Shown: positions 46,885 to 56,114, counted from the stretch's first letter. The stretch is DNA of 64,000 bases from Psychrobacter sp. Pi2-52 (GCF_904846705.1 NZ_CAJHBS010000014.1:1-64000), one strand, 5' to 3'. Notes: generated by a model not told the origin, from the letters alone. A program made the numbers and translations.

Positions 46885-47934
46885 CTACTTAACGTCAGAT
46901 ACTTTGATTACGGTTTTACCAAAGTTATCACCGTTTAACATACTGACAAATGCATCTGGGGCATTATCTAGACCGTCAGTAATGTGCTCTTTGGTTTTTA
47001 CTTCGCCTGACTCTACCCATTTGCTCATGGTTTCTAAGAACTCTGGGAAGTGGTCGCCGTACTCTTCAAAGATAATGAAACCTCTGACAGTTAGGCGTTG
47101 GCTTAAGATAAGACCCATCAACATACCTAGGCGATCTTTGCCATCCGGTAAATCAGTTGCGTTATACTGCGATACCAGACCACATACTGGAATACGTGCG
47201 TGGTCGTTAAGTAATGGCATTACCGCATCAAATACTTTACCGCCAACGTTTTCATAGTAGATGTCGATACCATCTGGACATGCTGCTTTTAATTGTTCAG
47301 CGAAGTCGTCAGCTTTGTGATCGATACAGATATCAAAGCCAAGCTCATTGACTGCAAAGTCGCATTTCTCTTTGCCGCCTGCCACACCGACAGTGCGCAG
47401 ACCATATTGATTACCCACTTGACCGACAGTGGCACCGACGGGTCCAGTTGCTGCTGCCACAACTAAAGTTTCGCCTTTTTGTGGTTTACCGATATCAGTC
47501 AGACCCATGTAACCGGTGAACCCTGGCATACCTAACACACCTAAACCATAAGAAGGGTTAGACATGTTTTTGTCTAGTTTGAGTACGCCTTCGCCATCAC
47601 TGACACTGTAGTCCTGCCAGCCCGAGTTTGATACGACTAAGTCGCCTACTGCGAAGTTATCGATATTTGACTCGACCACTTGCGCTACGGTACCACCCAT
47701 GATGACGTCACCGACTTCTAACGGGTCTGCGTAGCTCTTGGCATCGCTCATACGCCCACGCATGTATGGATCTAGTGATAGATATACAGTGCGTAATAAC
47801 ATCTCGTTATCGTTTGGCGTTGGGATGTCGCTGGTTGTCATGTCAAAGTTGTCAGCGGTTGGTTCGCCGTTCGGGCGGCTGGCAAGTTTGATTTGACGGT
47901 TGGTTTGTTGATTCTGCTCTTTATCGAAGCTCAT
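46885..47934 (-). CDS. curA: NADP-dependent alkenal/curcumin reductase (CurA-like MDR protein)
   Basis: Zinc-independent medium-chain reductase that uses NADPH to saturate alpha,beta-unsaturated carbonyls. The 349-residue protein follows E. coli CurA closely: LRTVYLSLDPYMRGRMSD, NPSYGLGVLGMPGFTGYMGL, the cofactor motif VVAAATGPVGATVGQVGNQY, VGVAGGKEKCDFA and IDIYYENVGGKVFDAVMPLL. The usual zinc-binding cysteines of alcohol dehydrogenases are absent. It lies between the DJ-1/GST operon and yqhD. No NemR-type box was found in front of it, although repeated TTAACTACT words occur downstream at 46813-46890. Confidence 0.93.
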   Translation of the reverse strand: MSFDKEQNQQTNRQIKLASRPNGEPTADNFDMTTSDIPTPNDNEMLLRTVYLSLDPYMRGRMSDAKSYADPLEVGDVIMGGTVAQVVESNIDNFAVGDLVVSNSGWQDYSVSDGEGVLKLDKNMSNPSYGLGVLGMPGFTGYMGLTDIGKPQKGETLVVAAATGPVGATVGQVGNQYGLRTVGVAGGKEKCDFAVNELGFDICIDHKADDFAEQLKAACPDGIDIYYENVGGKVFDAVMPLLNDHARIPVCGLVSQYNATDLPDGKDRLGMLMGLILSQRLTVRGFIIFEEYGDHFPEFLETMSKWVESGEVKTKEHITDGLDNAPDAFVSMLNGDNFGKTVIKVSDVK

Positions 47935-48103
47935 AGTAGGACTCCTTTATATTTATTCATTGTCATTATTATAGAGATATTAGATGTAGTAACTACTCAG
48001 CATTGAACTGAATAGCTACTATAAATAGCATAACGATATGTAGTTATTGTTACTGTCGCGATTTTTCTTATAATTCTTCTGACAGTTCTTGCTATAGCGC
48101 TTA

Positions 48104-49315
48104 CTAAGACGCTTTGCTAGTCACAGCACGCTGCAAGATACGACGTGATACTTCTAGGTCGTTAGTACCATGTTCACCAAGCTTAACCATGTTATGCACT
48201 TCAAGCTGCTTGATAATTGGATCAATCGCTGATTCCGTCAAGTCAACGTCTTCTAGGCTAACTGGCAAGCCAAGCTCGCGGAAGAAGTTTTCAGTGTAGA
48301 CAATAGCCGTTTCGATGATGGCATCGTCATCTAGGTTAGTATCGGTAATGTTCCATACGTTACGTGCATACTGAAGCAGTTTTTCTTTCTTGCTTTCTTT
48401 TAGCTCACGCATGACTGATGGCAATACGATGGTTAGCGTACGTGCATGATCGATAGCGTGTAGTGACGTCAGCTCATGACCAACCATATGAGTTGTCCAG
48501 TCTTGTGGCACACCAGTACCGATCAGACCGTTCAATGCCATGGTCGCTGTCCACATAATGTTCTTACGTGTTTCTAGGTTTTCTGGATCTTGCTTAACAA
48601 CTAGACCTTCATCAATAAGGATTTTAAGCAGGCTTTCAGCGAAGGCATCTTGGACTTTAGCGTTTACTGGGTAAGTTAGGTACTGTTCCATTACGTGAAC
48701 AAATGCATCAGCCACACCATTCATAACCTGACGCTCAGGCAAGGTAAGTGTTTTGATTGGATCTAGAATTGAGAATTTAGGGAAGGCCAATGGGTTACCA
48801 AACGGTAATTTTGCTTGACGTTCGCTATAGTTAATGACGCCGCCTGAGTTCATCTCAGAACCTGTGGCTGGGATGGTCAATACAGCACCCAAGTCGACAG
48901 CAGAGTCGATATTTTTGCAATAACCAGTTAAGGCATCCCAAGCTTGGTCACGTGAGACAGTGCCGTCTTCTTCAGTCAATGAAGAAACGAGTGCGACAAA
49001 TTTGCTGCCGTCAATCACAGAACCACCGCCAACTGCTAATAAGAAGTCGATGTTGTGCTCATTAACCATATCAGCGGCTTTAAGTAATGTGGTGAACTCT
49101 GGATTGGCTTCAATGCCACCGAATTCAAATACAGTACGGTTACCGCTTGCTGACAAGGCAGTTTTTACTTCGTCTAAAGTACCAGTACGCTGTGCTGAAC
49201 CACCACCATAAGTAATGAGGACACGCGCATCAGTAGGAACTAGATCTGATAATTGCTCGATTTGACCTTCACCAAAAACGATACGGACTGGGTTGTAATA
49301 TTGGAAGTTATTCAT
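48104..49315 (-). CDS. yqhD: NADPH-dependent aldehyde reductase YqhD (iron-type alcohol dehydrogenase)
   Basis: YqhD reduces short aldehydes, including lipid-peroxidation products, to alcohols. The 403-residue protein parallels E. coli YqhD along its length: ARVLITYGGGSAQRTG, FLLAVGGGSVIDGSKF (cofactor site GGGS) and TIPATGSEMNSGGV. The metal ligands Asp203 and His207 (ADAFVHVMEQ), His276 and His290 (THMVGHELTSLHAIDH) sit nine residues later than in E. coli. In E. coli the gene is controlled by YqhC; here a NemR-like repressor gene lies directly upstream and a NemR-type box at 49466-49480 precedes the start. Confidence 0.94.
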   Translation of the reverse strand: MNNFQYYNPVRIVFGEGQIEQLSDLVPTDARVLITYGGGSAQRTGTLDEVKTALSASGNRTVFEFGGIEANPEFTTLLKAADMVNEHNIDFLLAVGGGSVIDGSKFVALVSSLTEEDGTVSRDQAWDALTGYCKNIDSAVDLGAVLTIPATGSEMNSGGVINYSERQAKLPFGNPLAFPKFSILDPIKTLTLPERQVMNGVADAFVHVMEQYLTYPVNAKVQDAFAESLLKILIDEGLVVKQDPENLETRKNIMWTATMALNGLIGTGVPQDWTTHMVGHELTSLHAIDHARTLTIVLPSVMRELKESKKEKLLQYARNVWNITDTNLDDDAIIETAIVYTENFFRELGLPVSLEDVDLTESAIDPIIKQLEVHNMVKLGEHGTNDLEVSRRILQRAVTSKAS

Positions 49316-49465
49316 AAGATTCCTAATTAGTAATAAAAAGTTTTTAATAAAAACGGTTCAATCAAATGGTTTTGACATGGGATATTGTCTGATATCAATC
49401 AATGAATGATAAGCAATGCTCGTATAGACATTCATTCTTAATATTTGTGCGCATTGTACACCAAT

Positions 49466-49480
49466 TAGACCAGTCGTCTA
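49466..49480. promoter_or_regulatory. NemR-box-like operator upstream of yqhD
   Basis: TAGACCAGTCGTCTA is a TAGAC-5-GTCTA inverted repeat and is identical to the site at 50474-50488. On the minus strand it overlaps a possible promoter TTGTAA-18-TCTAAT. It resembles the TAGACC-type box of E. coli NemR as I remember it. The remainder of 49316-49684 is AT-rich without other clear signals. Confidence 0.7.
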
Positions 49481-49684
49481 GTTATATTTACAAAACTCTC
49501 GTATAACTGTTTAAGTCATATGCAGGTGTCTTTAAGAAATTCGTTCAGAAAAGAGAAGGCAATAAAGCACACTGAATACTCAAGCATAGTACTAGCCGCT
49601 ACTATCTATAAGCGTTATGAATATTCAATGTGCCTTAATGGTTACGTTAGAAATGCAGTTGCTAGAAATCCGAACAGTTGACGA

Positions 49685-50284
49685 TTAGCGTCCCAGTTGG
49701 GTCGTGGTCATCTGCCAAATTTCTGCTAAAGGGGTATTGGTTTGGCTAATCTTTGCAATCAAGCTTGCGCCAAGCCATGCAAGATACCAACGCTTGGCCA
49801 TACTCTCAGCTGAAATATTGTCGAGACGAGGTACCGACCCGTCTGCCCAGCCTGCCTTAATCTGCTCAGCAAGCCACATGGTCGTCTGCTGATAGCCAGT
49901 ATCAAGTGCCTTACGCATGGTTTCTGACATATCGGCTACCTCTGCGCTGAGCTTCACTACCAAGCATTTTTCATGGTCACAGCCGTTCTGCTGGGTGTCA
50001 TACCAGTTTTGAAAATAATCATATAGTTTTTGCTGTGCACTGACATCTTGTGCATCGATGACATCCAACCGAGTCTTATATAAACTAAAATAATGATTAA
50101 TAATTGCTTCACCAAAGGCTTCTTTAGAAGCGAAATAATGGTAAAAAGAACCCTTTGGCACACCTGCTGTATCTAAAATTTGCTTTAGACCAACAGCGGT
50201 AAAACCTTTCTTAGCAATTAATTGGTAGCCAGTAGCAAGTAAATGAGCTTTGGTATCTGGGGTAGTTGCGTCTGTATTAGACAT
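49685..50284 (-). CDS. nemR: TetR-family repressor, NemR-like electrophile sensor
   Basis: E. coli NemR represses the nemA-gloA genes and is released when electrophiles or hypochlorous acid modify Cys106. This 199-residue protein shares the NemR pattern over its length: HLLATGYQLIAKKGFTAVGL, VPKGSFYHYFASKEAFGEAI, and KCLVVKLSAEVADMSETMRK containing Cys107 at the Cys106 position, plus AWLGASLIAKISQTNTPLAE. It lies between yqhD and a divergent aldehyde dehydrogenase gene, each preceded by an identical NemR-type box. Its own upstream region has a different palindrome (50354-50369). The target genes differ from E. coli, where NemR does not control yqhD. Confidence 0.85.
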   Translation of the reverse strand: MSNTDATTPDTKAHLLATGYQLIAKKGFTAVGLKQILDTAGVPKGSFYHYFASKEAFGEAIINHYFSLYKTRLDVIDAQDVSAQQKLYDYFQNWYDTQQNGCDHEKCLVVKLSAEVADMSETMRKALDTGYQQTTMWLAEQIKAGWADGSVPRLDNISAESMAKRWYLAWLGASLIAKISQTNTPLAEIWQMTTTQLGR

Positions 50285-50353
50285 AAACAGGATTGTCTCC
50301 CTTAGTAGTTGCTTATATTAGCGTATGTATTAGATAGTCAGTTAAAACAGTTA

Positions 50354-50369
50354 ACGTTCATTTGAACGT
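50354..50369. promoter_or_regulatory. 16-bp palindrome upstream of nemR
   Basis: ACGTTCA-TT-TGAACGT is a perfect 7+2+7 inverted repeat 70 bases before nemR. It is unlike the NemR-type boxes that flank it, so it may be the site of a second regulator. The remaining parts of 50285-50706 hold the box at 50474-50488 and AT-rich sequence. Confidence 0.5.
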
Positions 50370-50473
50370 CACGTTGATGGCGTATTGTAATAGGATATAG
50401 TTATATGTGTTACGTTTTATCAACAATATTCACTGACAAAATAGTCTTGTTTTATTAATAGCTATGGTAGCAT

Positions 50474-50488
50474 TAGACCAGTCGTCTA
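50474..50488. promoter_or_regulatory. NemR-box-like operator upstream of the aldehyde dehydrogenase
   Basis: TAGACCAGTCGTCTA is identical, with flanking ATT, to the site before yqhD. It lies 225 bases before the aldehyde dehydrogenase start, implying a long leader or a promoter close to the box. Confidence 0.7.
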
Positions 50489-50712
50489 TCAAGGTAGGTT
50501 TTGTTGTTATCCGTTACCGTTAGTATTTATTGCTAAAGATCATTTTTCATTAGAGCTCTTTTTAATTGATAACTATTGATTGATAGCTCAGTAACGATTT
50601 CAGACTTACTTCTTGCCAGATATTTTCTCATTAAGATATCGCCGACTTAATAATTTTATTTTAATAATCGAAAACCAATACTTAACATAACAAATTAAAA
50701 ATAAGGATGATT

Positions 50713-52191
50713 ATGTCAACCAATACTACGAGTACATATAGTGATTTCCATTTACAGTTCATCGCTGGTGAATGGCAAACCGGTAAAGACGATAGTACCA
50801 ACACCAATACCAACCCATATAACGGTGATACGCTTGTAGAGATCCAGCAAGCGACCAAAGAACAGTTGAACGAAGCCTATGATGCGGCGACCCAAGCTCA
50901 AGAAGCGTGGGCCAAGCAGACACCAGCAGCGCGTGCCGCAGTGTTGTATAAAGTCGTAAATATACTCGATCAGCGCCAAGAAGAAATCGTCGATTGGCTA
51001 ATCAAAGAGTCGGGCAGTACTCGTATCAAAGCCATGGTCGAGTTCGGTGCAACGCGCGCGATTACCCTTGAAGCAGCGACATTCCCTAACCGTGTCCATG
51101 GTGAGATTCGTCCATCGAATACTCCTGGTAAAGAAAACTTCATTTATCGTGAGCCAATCGGCGTTGTCGCTGTTATTAGCCCATGGAACTTCCCACTACA
51201 TTTAACGCAGCGCTCTATCGCGCCTGCCTTAGCACTTGGTAACGCCGTAGTACTCAAGCCTGCTAGTGATACGCCAGTGACAGGTGGTCTGTTACTTGCA
51301 AAAGTGTTTGAAGAAGCAGGTCTTCCAAAAGGTCTATTAAACGTCGTGGTCGGCTCAGGAAGTGAGATAGGCGATGCAATCGTTGAACACAAAGCGCCAA
51401 GTCTAGTGTCGTTCACGGGTTCGACCTCTGTGGGCAAACATATCGGTGAGTTGGCAAATGGTGGTGAATACATCAAACAAGTAGCGCTTGAATTGGGCGG
51501 TAACAGTCCATTTGTTGTACTAAAAGATGCTGATATCGAGCAAGCCGTAAAAGCGGCTGCCTTTGGTAAATTCTTGCATCAAGGTCAAATCTGTATCGCG
51601 ATTAACAGAGTCATCGTAGAAGACGAGATATATGATGATTTCGTGGAGCGTTTCTTAGCGCATGTTAAAACATTGAACGTCGGCGACCCTAATAAGCAAG
51701 ATACCGCTGTTGGCCCAATTATCAACGAAAAACAAGTTAAATCGCTCAAAGAAAAAATCGCTAAAGCGCAGGAAGAAGGCGCAAAAATGATACTCAGTGG
51801 CGAGATCGACGGCCAAGTCGTACCGCCGCACATCTTTACCGAAGTGACTCGCGAAATGGATCTATCACGCAATGAAGTGTTTGGACCATTGGTTGGTATC
51901 ATCCGTGCTAAAGACGAAGACGATGCGCTATCGATTGCCAATGATTCTATGTATGGTCTGTCTAGCGCGGTATTCACTGCTGATATGCAAAAAGGTCTAC
52001 GTTTCGCTCGGGGTATCAGAGCTGGCATGACCCATATCAATGACATCTCAGTCAATGATGAAAGCAATACGCCATTCGGTGGTGAGAAAAACTCAGGTAT
52101 TGGTCGCTTCAACGGTGAGTGGGTACTAGAAGAGTTCACTAGAACACATTGGATCTCAATGCAAAATGAGCCACGTGAATATCCGTTCTAA
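50713..52191 (+). CDS. NAD(P)-dependent aldehyde dehydrogenase (benzaldehyde/vanillin dehydrogenase-like)
   Basis: ALDH oxidises aldehydes to acids. The protein has the cofactor motif [12 protein letters not shown], the general base in [12 protein letters not shown], the nucleophilic cysteine in [11 protein letters not shown], and the late motif [21 protein letters not shown] is the form seen in benzaldehyde and vanillin dehydrogenases. The ATG at 50713 is preferred over 50707 because AAGGA at 50702 is better spaced for it; the product is 492 residues. It is divergent from nemR and preceded by a NemR-type box, so it probably completes an aldehyde-detoxification set with YqhD. Confidence 0.92.
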   Translation: MSTNTTSTYSDFHLQFIAGEWQTGKDDSTNTNTNPYNGDTLVEIQQATKEQLNEAYDAATQAQEAWAKQTPAARAAVLYKVVNILDQRQEEIVDWLIKESGSTRIKAMVEFGATRAITLEAATFPNRVHGEIRPSNTPGKENFIYREPIGVVAVISPWNFPLHLTQRSIAPALALGNAVVLKPASDTPVTGGLLLAKVFEEAGLPKGLLNVVVGSGSEIGDAIVEHKAPSLVSFTGSTSVGKHIGELANGGEYIKQVALELGGNSPFVVLKDADIEQAVKAAAFGKFLHQGQICIAINRVIVEDEIYDDFVERFLAHVKTLNVGDPNKQDTAVGPIINEKQVKSLKEKIAKAQEEGAKMILSGEIDGQVVPPHIFTEVTREMDLSRNEVFGPLVGIIRAKDEDDALSIANDSMYGLSSAVFTADMQKGLRFARGIRAGMTHINDISVNDESNTPFGGEKNSGIGRFNGEWVLEEFTRTHWISMQNEPREYPF

Positions 52192-52221
52192 TTTTCCTAA
52201 AATAGAATGCTAATAGTTAAT

Positions 52222-52254
52222 AAAAAAGACCGCTTTGATAGCGGTCTTTTTTTT
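52222..52254. terminator. Bidirectional terminator after the aldehyde dehydrogenase
   Basis: AAAAAAGACCGCT (52222-52234) pairs with AGCGGTCTTTTTT (52240-52252). It serves this gene and the convergent small gene at 52306. Confidence 0.9.
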
Positions 52255-52305
52255 GTGTCATTTGGCAACTTGCTGATAATGACGTATTTGAAGTTGGTCA
52301 ATCTC

Positions 52306-52554
52306 TTATCTGGCATGAAAACCAAGTAACCCTTCAATCTCTTCCATAGTCATTCGTCTTACCAGTGCTTGTTCTTCTACCGACAGGCGGTTGGTGTGCT
52401 CTTTTATCATCGTATGAATACTCCGCGATATCTCAGAGGTAGTCGCGTAATACATTTGAGGCTGATCTTTTGTCAATCTCATCAAAAATCGATTGATAAG
52501 TTTACGCTTTTCATCTGATTTATTTTCTTCAGTCGTAGTATTATTTTGAGTCAT
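52306..52554 (-). CDS. Small hypothetical protein, 82 residues
   Basis: I do not recognise a family. The start has a strong ribosome site (AGGAGAACACC before ATG), which together with the convergent terminator argues for a real gene. The protein is charged and helical throughout: an acidic N-terminus (TTTEENKSDEKRK), then RFLMRLTKDQP and two predicted helices (ISRSIHTMIKEH and VEEQALVRRMTMEEIEGLLG). No membrane segment, cysteine or signal peptide is present. It may be a DNA-binding or regulatory accessory protein, but nothing demonstrates this. Confidence 0.65.
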   Translation of the reverse strand: MTQNNTTTEENKSDEKRKLINRFLMRLTKDQPQMYYATTSEISRSIHTMIKEHTNRLSVEEQALVRRMTMEEIEGLLGFHAR

Positions 52555-52767
52555 GGTGTTCTCCTAGAGGTAAGCCATTTAAGCAGTCAGACATATGAGA
52601 GTCAACGCTTATAAGTAGTTTCTGGGGCTGAGCGCATTGCCTTACAAGTATTAGGCTCGCATCATAGTTGAATGCTAAGTATGTTTTACATCGTATATGA
52701 TATTTCAAGATTAAAGACTAAATATTAAAAATAATAGATAAGCGCTAAACAGCCAGAAGGATAGGGT

Positions 52768-54150
52768 ATGTCAAATCAAGCAGCGAACAACTCAGAGAAC
52801 AGAAATGTCACGTTGGTGCTATTTCACAATGACTTGCGGGTAGCCGACAATGCCACTCTATTAAAAGCATCTGAAATATCTACTAAAGGTAACTTGTTGC
52901 TAGTTTATGCGTTATCGTTGACAGATATATTAGACGATAAAGACCATTACGATGCCTATCATTATGAGGCTATGGGGCAAGCTCGTCAGCAGTTTTTGCA
53001 TGATAGCCTAGCTGATTTAAATGCGTCACTGATACAGCGTGGTAATAGGTTGCTGTATTTACAGAAAGACGATGAAACATTGGACGTCTTTACTCAGTTG
53101 AGTGATCTAATAGCGCAGCAACAAGTGACAGATATCTGCATCAGCCAGACGGCAGATTATAATCAAAACAAAGTATATGACCTTCTACAGGCGAAATATC
53201 CAGAGATACAGTGGCACATTCAAACAACGGCTACTTTGTTTGACGAGTTACCGCTAGAAAGCTTACCCAAAAGTTTTACGCAGTTTCGTAAACAAATCGA
53301 AATTGGTTACGATTTGCTACATGCAGAAAAAGATATAGCCATTTCTCCAACGCCAGAAACACTTGCTCCATTGCTTGACAATATGTTGAGTAGGAACGAG
53401 TACTTTTTTGAATTTCAGTGGTCTAATCAGGCAGGGCGTGATAAGCCATCACAGCAGCCATCCAGTTTTAGAGGTGGTGAGTTAAATGGCCTCGAGCACT
53501 TAGATGCCTATTTCGATTCCGATGCGCCCAGCACTTATAAAACTACCCGAAACGCGCTAGATGAGTGGGCGCATTCCACAAAGTTCTCCGCATGGCTTGC
53601 AAACGGCTCACTGTCTGTAAACACGATATTAAATCGTCTACGTCGCTATGAGCGCGATATTATCGCAAATGACTCTACCTATTGGATATGGTTTGAGCTG
53701 CTGTGGCGTGAGTATTTTTATTGGTACGCCGTGACCCACCAGCAAAAGTTATTTTGGTTTAAGGGCATCGCTCAGCACGCACCTTCAACTCAATTGGACG
53801 AAAATCTGTTAGCACAATGGAAAAATGGTACAACACAATATCCTATCGTCAACGCATGCATGAACCAATTGAACGCGACAGGTTATATGTCGAATCGTGG
53901 ACGACAACTGGTTGCCAGTTGCTTTATTCATGAGCTAGGCCTTGATTGGCGTTACGGGGCAGCTTACTTTGAGCAACAACTTATCGACTACGATGTCGGC
54001 AGTAATTGGGGCAATTGGCAATATCTGGCAGGCGTGGGTGCTGACCCAAGAGGATGCAGGCAGTTTAATCTCGACAAGCAAACCCAGCAATACGATCCAA
54101 ATGGTGAGTTTATCCGTCAGTGGCAAGGCAACACTCAAAAGAGTGACTAA
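52768..54150 (+). CDS. DASH-type cryptochrome / photolyase
   Basis: DASH cryptochromes bind FAD and an antenna folate and repair cyclobutane dimers, chiefly in single-stranded DNA. The 460-residue protein has the N-terminal Rossmann-like domain (VTLVLFHNDLRVADNATLL), the DASH-specific linker LPKSFTQFRKQIE, and the FAD domain with WFELLWREYFYW, GYMSNRGRQLVASCF and SNWGNWQYLAGVGADPRG. The terminal FNLDKQTQQYDPNGEFIRQW is likewise DASH-like. It is followed by a DUF3429 gene 70 bases on. Confidence 0.9.
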   Translation: MSNQAANNSENRNVTLVLFHNDLRVADNATLLKASEISTKGNLLLVYALSLTDILDDKDHYDAYHYEAMGQARQQFLHDSLADLNASLIQRGNRLLYLQKDDETLDVFTQLSDLIAQQQVTDICISQTADYNQNKVYDLLQAKYPEIQWHIQTTATLFDELPLESLPKSFTQFRKQIEIGYDLLHAEKDIAISPTPETLAPLLDNMLSRNEYFFEFQWSNQAGRDKPSQQPSSFRGGELNGLEHLDAYFDSDAPSTYKTTRNALDEWAHSTKFSAWLANGSLSVNTILNRLRRYERDIIANDSTYWIWFELLWREYFYWYAVTHQQKLFWFKGIAQHAPSTQLDENLLAQWKNGTTQYPIVNACMNQLNATGYMSNRGRQLVASCFIHELGLDWRYGAAYFEQQLIDYDVGSNWGNWQYLAGVGADPRGCRQFNLDKQTQQYDPNGEFIRQWQGNTQKSD

Positions 54151-54219
54151 TGTATGTTGAAAACTCCCACTCAACAAGTGACAACTATTATTAGATTAAT
54201 TATAAGATAGGTTTAAACA

Positions 54220-54657
54220 ATGAAAAAGCCCAGTCCTTATTTAACTTTTGCAGGTGCTATTCCGTTTGTCGCCTGTGCATTTTTGCTGATGATAGACGTT
54301 GTTACCGTGCCTATGCTTGGTTCAGTACTCGATGTATTGAGTGCTTATGGACTAGTGATTGGCTCATTTATGGCAGGTGCGCATTGGGGTAATCATTTAG
54401 ATTTAGCTGAAGACAATAAGTGGGCAGTTAGGCTTCCATTATATAGCAATGTCATTGCGCTTGGCCTTTGGCTTGGGTTTTTAATCTTATCAGCCAGCAG
54501 TTTTATTTGGCTATTAGTGATTGGGTTTATAAGTCTGTTGGTTATTGATTATAGCCTTCATCAAGCGCAGATTATCAGTCACACATATTTTAAAATTAGG
54601 CAGTATGTCACGGCGATAGTGGTCATATCGTTAGTCATCGCGGTATTACAGTTGTAA
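54220..54657 (+). CDS. DUF3429 family membrane protein
   Basis: The 145-residue protein has about four to five membrane helices and the DUF3429 pattern: LTFAGAIPFVACA at the start, then YGLVIGSFMAGAHWG, the most conserved part of the family, in which the invariant GxHWG lies at a helix end. The function of the family is not established. The gene lies downstream of the cryptochrome gene with a modest gap, so the two may be cotranscribed. Confidence 0.85.
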   Translation: MKKPSPYLTFAGAIPFVACAFLLMIDVVTVPMLGSVLDVLSAYGLVIGSFMAGAHWGNHLDLAEDNKWAVRLPLYSNVIALGLWLGFLILSASSFIWLLVIGFISLLVIDYSLHQAQIISHTYFKIRQYVTAIVVISLVIAVLQL

Positions 54658-54810
54658 GTGGTATTGACTAAGTCATGTCTAAATAATAGCTAAAGAACAG
54701 CCAGCCTGATTTCTCTATTTTTATAATTGGGAAATTTATTTCAGAGATTTCCGCAAGCGTAGCACTTCGATGAGTAAAATATTTGATAGTTAGACTAAAA
54801 ATTAATAAAG

Positions 54811-54834
54811 TTCATTTAAAATGAATGTTATAAT
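54811..54834 (+). promoter_or_regulatory. NsrR-like operator and -10 box of the nnrS promoter
   Basis: TTCATTT-A-AAATGAA (54811-54825) is a perfect palindrome matching the core of NsrR sites, which pair two ATGCATTT-like halves around one base. TATAAT (54829-54834) follows four bases later, so NsrR would cover the promoter. The NsrR-type gene is at 56400. Confidence 0.65.
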
Positions 54835-54860
54835 TAAAGCCATCTATATTCTTTAAGAAG

Positions 54861-56114
54861 ATGGCTATGCAATCTATCAAGTTACCTAGAAAACCACCAA
54901 GCTCTCCGCATCCTATCCTTAATTTAAGCTTTCGCATATTTTTTAGTGCTGCTGCGCTATTTGCCGTAGTAACGATGCTGCTATGGGCGTTTGTGTTCAC
55001 TGGTCACACGGATATCGATGCACAGGTTTTGAACCCGTTATACTGGCACGGCCATGAAATGGTGTATGGTTATGCCCTAGCAGTGGTAGCCGGGTTCTTG
55101 CTAACCGCGGTCAAGACATGGACAGGGGTGATGATGCCGCATGGTTATAAATTGCTAGGTATCTTTATCTGTTGGTTGCTGGCACGTCTGAGCTGGTTAG
55201 GTTTTGGGCTTGGCATGACGCTCATAGGTGATAGTATCTCGTGGCTATATATAGCAGCCATTTTTGATGTAGTATTTGTCGCCTCGATGGCATATGTAGT
55301 ATGTCGAGCAGTATGGCAAGTTAAACAATATAAGCAAATGGGTATCTTGGCAAAACTGGCCCTGCTGTTCTTTGGCAACGGACTCTGCTATTGGGGCATT
55401 ATTAATGCTGATATGAATACAACTAAGATAGGTATTTATCTTGGGTTCTACTTGATTATCGGTTTGGTGCTGACTATTGGCCGCCGCGTAGTACCATTTT
55501 TTATCGAACGTGGTCTTAGTATGGGTATAGAAAATTCAGAACCCGTTAAACTACGTAATAGTAATACACAAGATATCGCAAGCTTAGTGTTTTTCTTCGC
55601 CTTTTTTATTAGTGATGTATTTTACCCAAATAAATATCTGCTGACGGTTACTGCACTTGGCGTAGCAGTGATTAATATCGTACGTCTGATAGGGTGGTAT
55701 CATCACGGTATTTGGCAAAAACCATTACTTTGGTCGTTGTATATTGCGTTTTTAGGCATGTGTTTGAGTTTCTTATTGTATGCACTACAGCCTTGGCTCG
55801 GTTATCCGCACAGCATCGCTATGCATGGACTGGCGATCGCTGGTGTTGGTATGATGACGTTAGCCATGATGACTAGAGTATCTCTGGGACATACAGGTCG
55901 CAGTATTCATCAACCGCCAAAAACGGTAAGCGTTATGTATGGCTTGATGGTCTTAGTATTTATCAGCCGCGTACTACTACCGCTAGTAGATATGAGTCAT
56001 TACCTAATGTGGATTATGATGGCGCAAAGTGCTTGGATTGTGTGTTTTGTGCTATTTTGCATCAGTTATCTGCCTATGCTGGCACGTCCTCGGCCTGATG
56101 GTTTATTTGGTTAA
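54861..56114 (+). CDS. nnrS: NnrS family haem-copper membrane protein
   Basis: NnrS proteins are multi-helix membrane proteins that protect cells under nitric-oxide stress. The 417-residue protein has about 12 hydrophobic segments. It has the family signatures NPLYWHGHEMVYGYALAVVA, GFLLTAVKTWTG, the GRRVVPFFIERG stretch and MHGLAIAGVGMMTLAMMTRV followed by SLGHTGR, with several histidines placed for metal binding. A palindromic NsrR-like site lies at its promoter and an NsrR-type regulator gene follows, so NO-controlled expression is likely. Confidence 0.92.
   Translation: MAMQSIKLPRKPPSSPHPILNLSFRIFFSAAALFAVVTMLLWAFVFTGHTDIDAQVLNPLYWHGHEMVYGYALAVVAGFLLTAVKTWTGVMMPHGYKLLGIFICWLLARLSWLGFGLGMTLIGDSISWLYIAAIFDVVFVASMAYVVCRAVWQVKQYKQMGILAKLALLFFGNGLCYWGIINADMNTTKIGIYLGFYLIIGLVLTIGRRVVPFFIERGLSMGIENSEPVKLRNSNTQDIASLVFFFAFFISDVFYPNKYLLTVTALGVAVINIVRLIGWYHHGIWQKPLLWSLYIAFLGMCLSFLLYALQPWLGYPHSIAMHGLAIAGVGMMTLAMMTRVSLGHTGRSIHQPPKTVSVMYGLMVLVFISRVLLPLVDMSHYLMWIMMAQSAWIVCFVLFCISYLPMLARPRPDGLFG

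Noticed and set aside
46813-46890. Repeated TTAACTACT-like words, considered as a CRISPR or iteron array
   Set aside because: Copies are short, irregularly spaced and variable, with no spacer structure.
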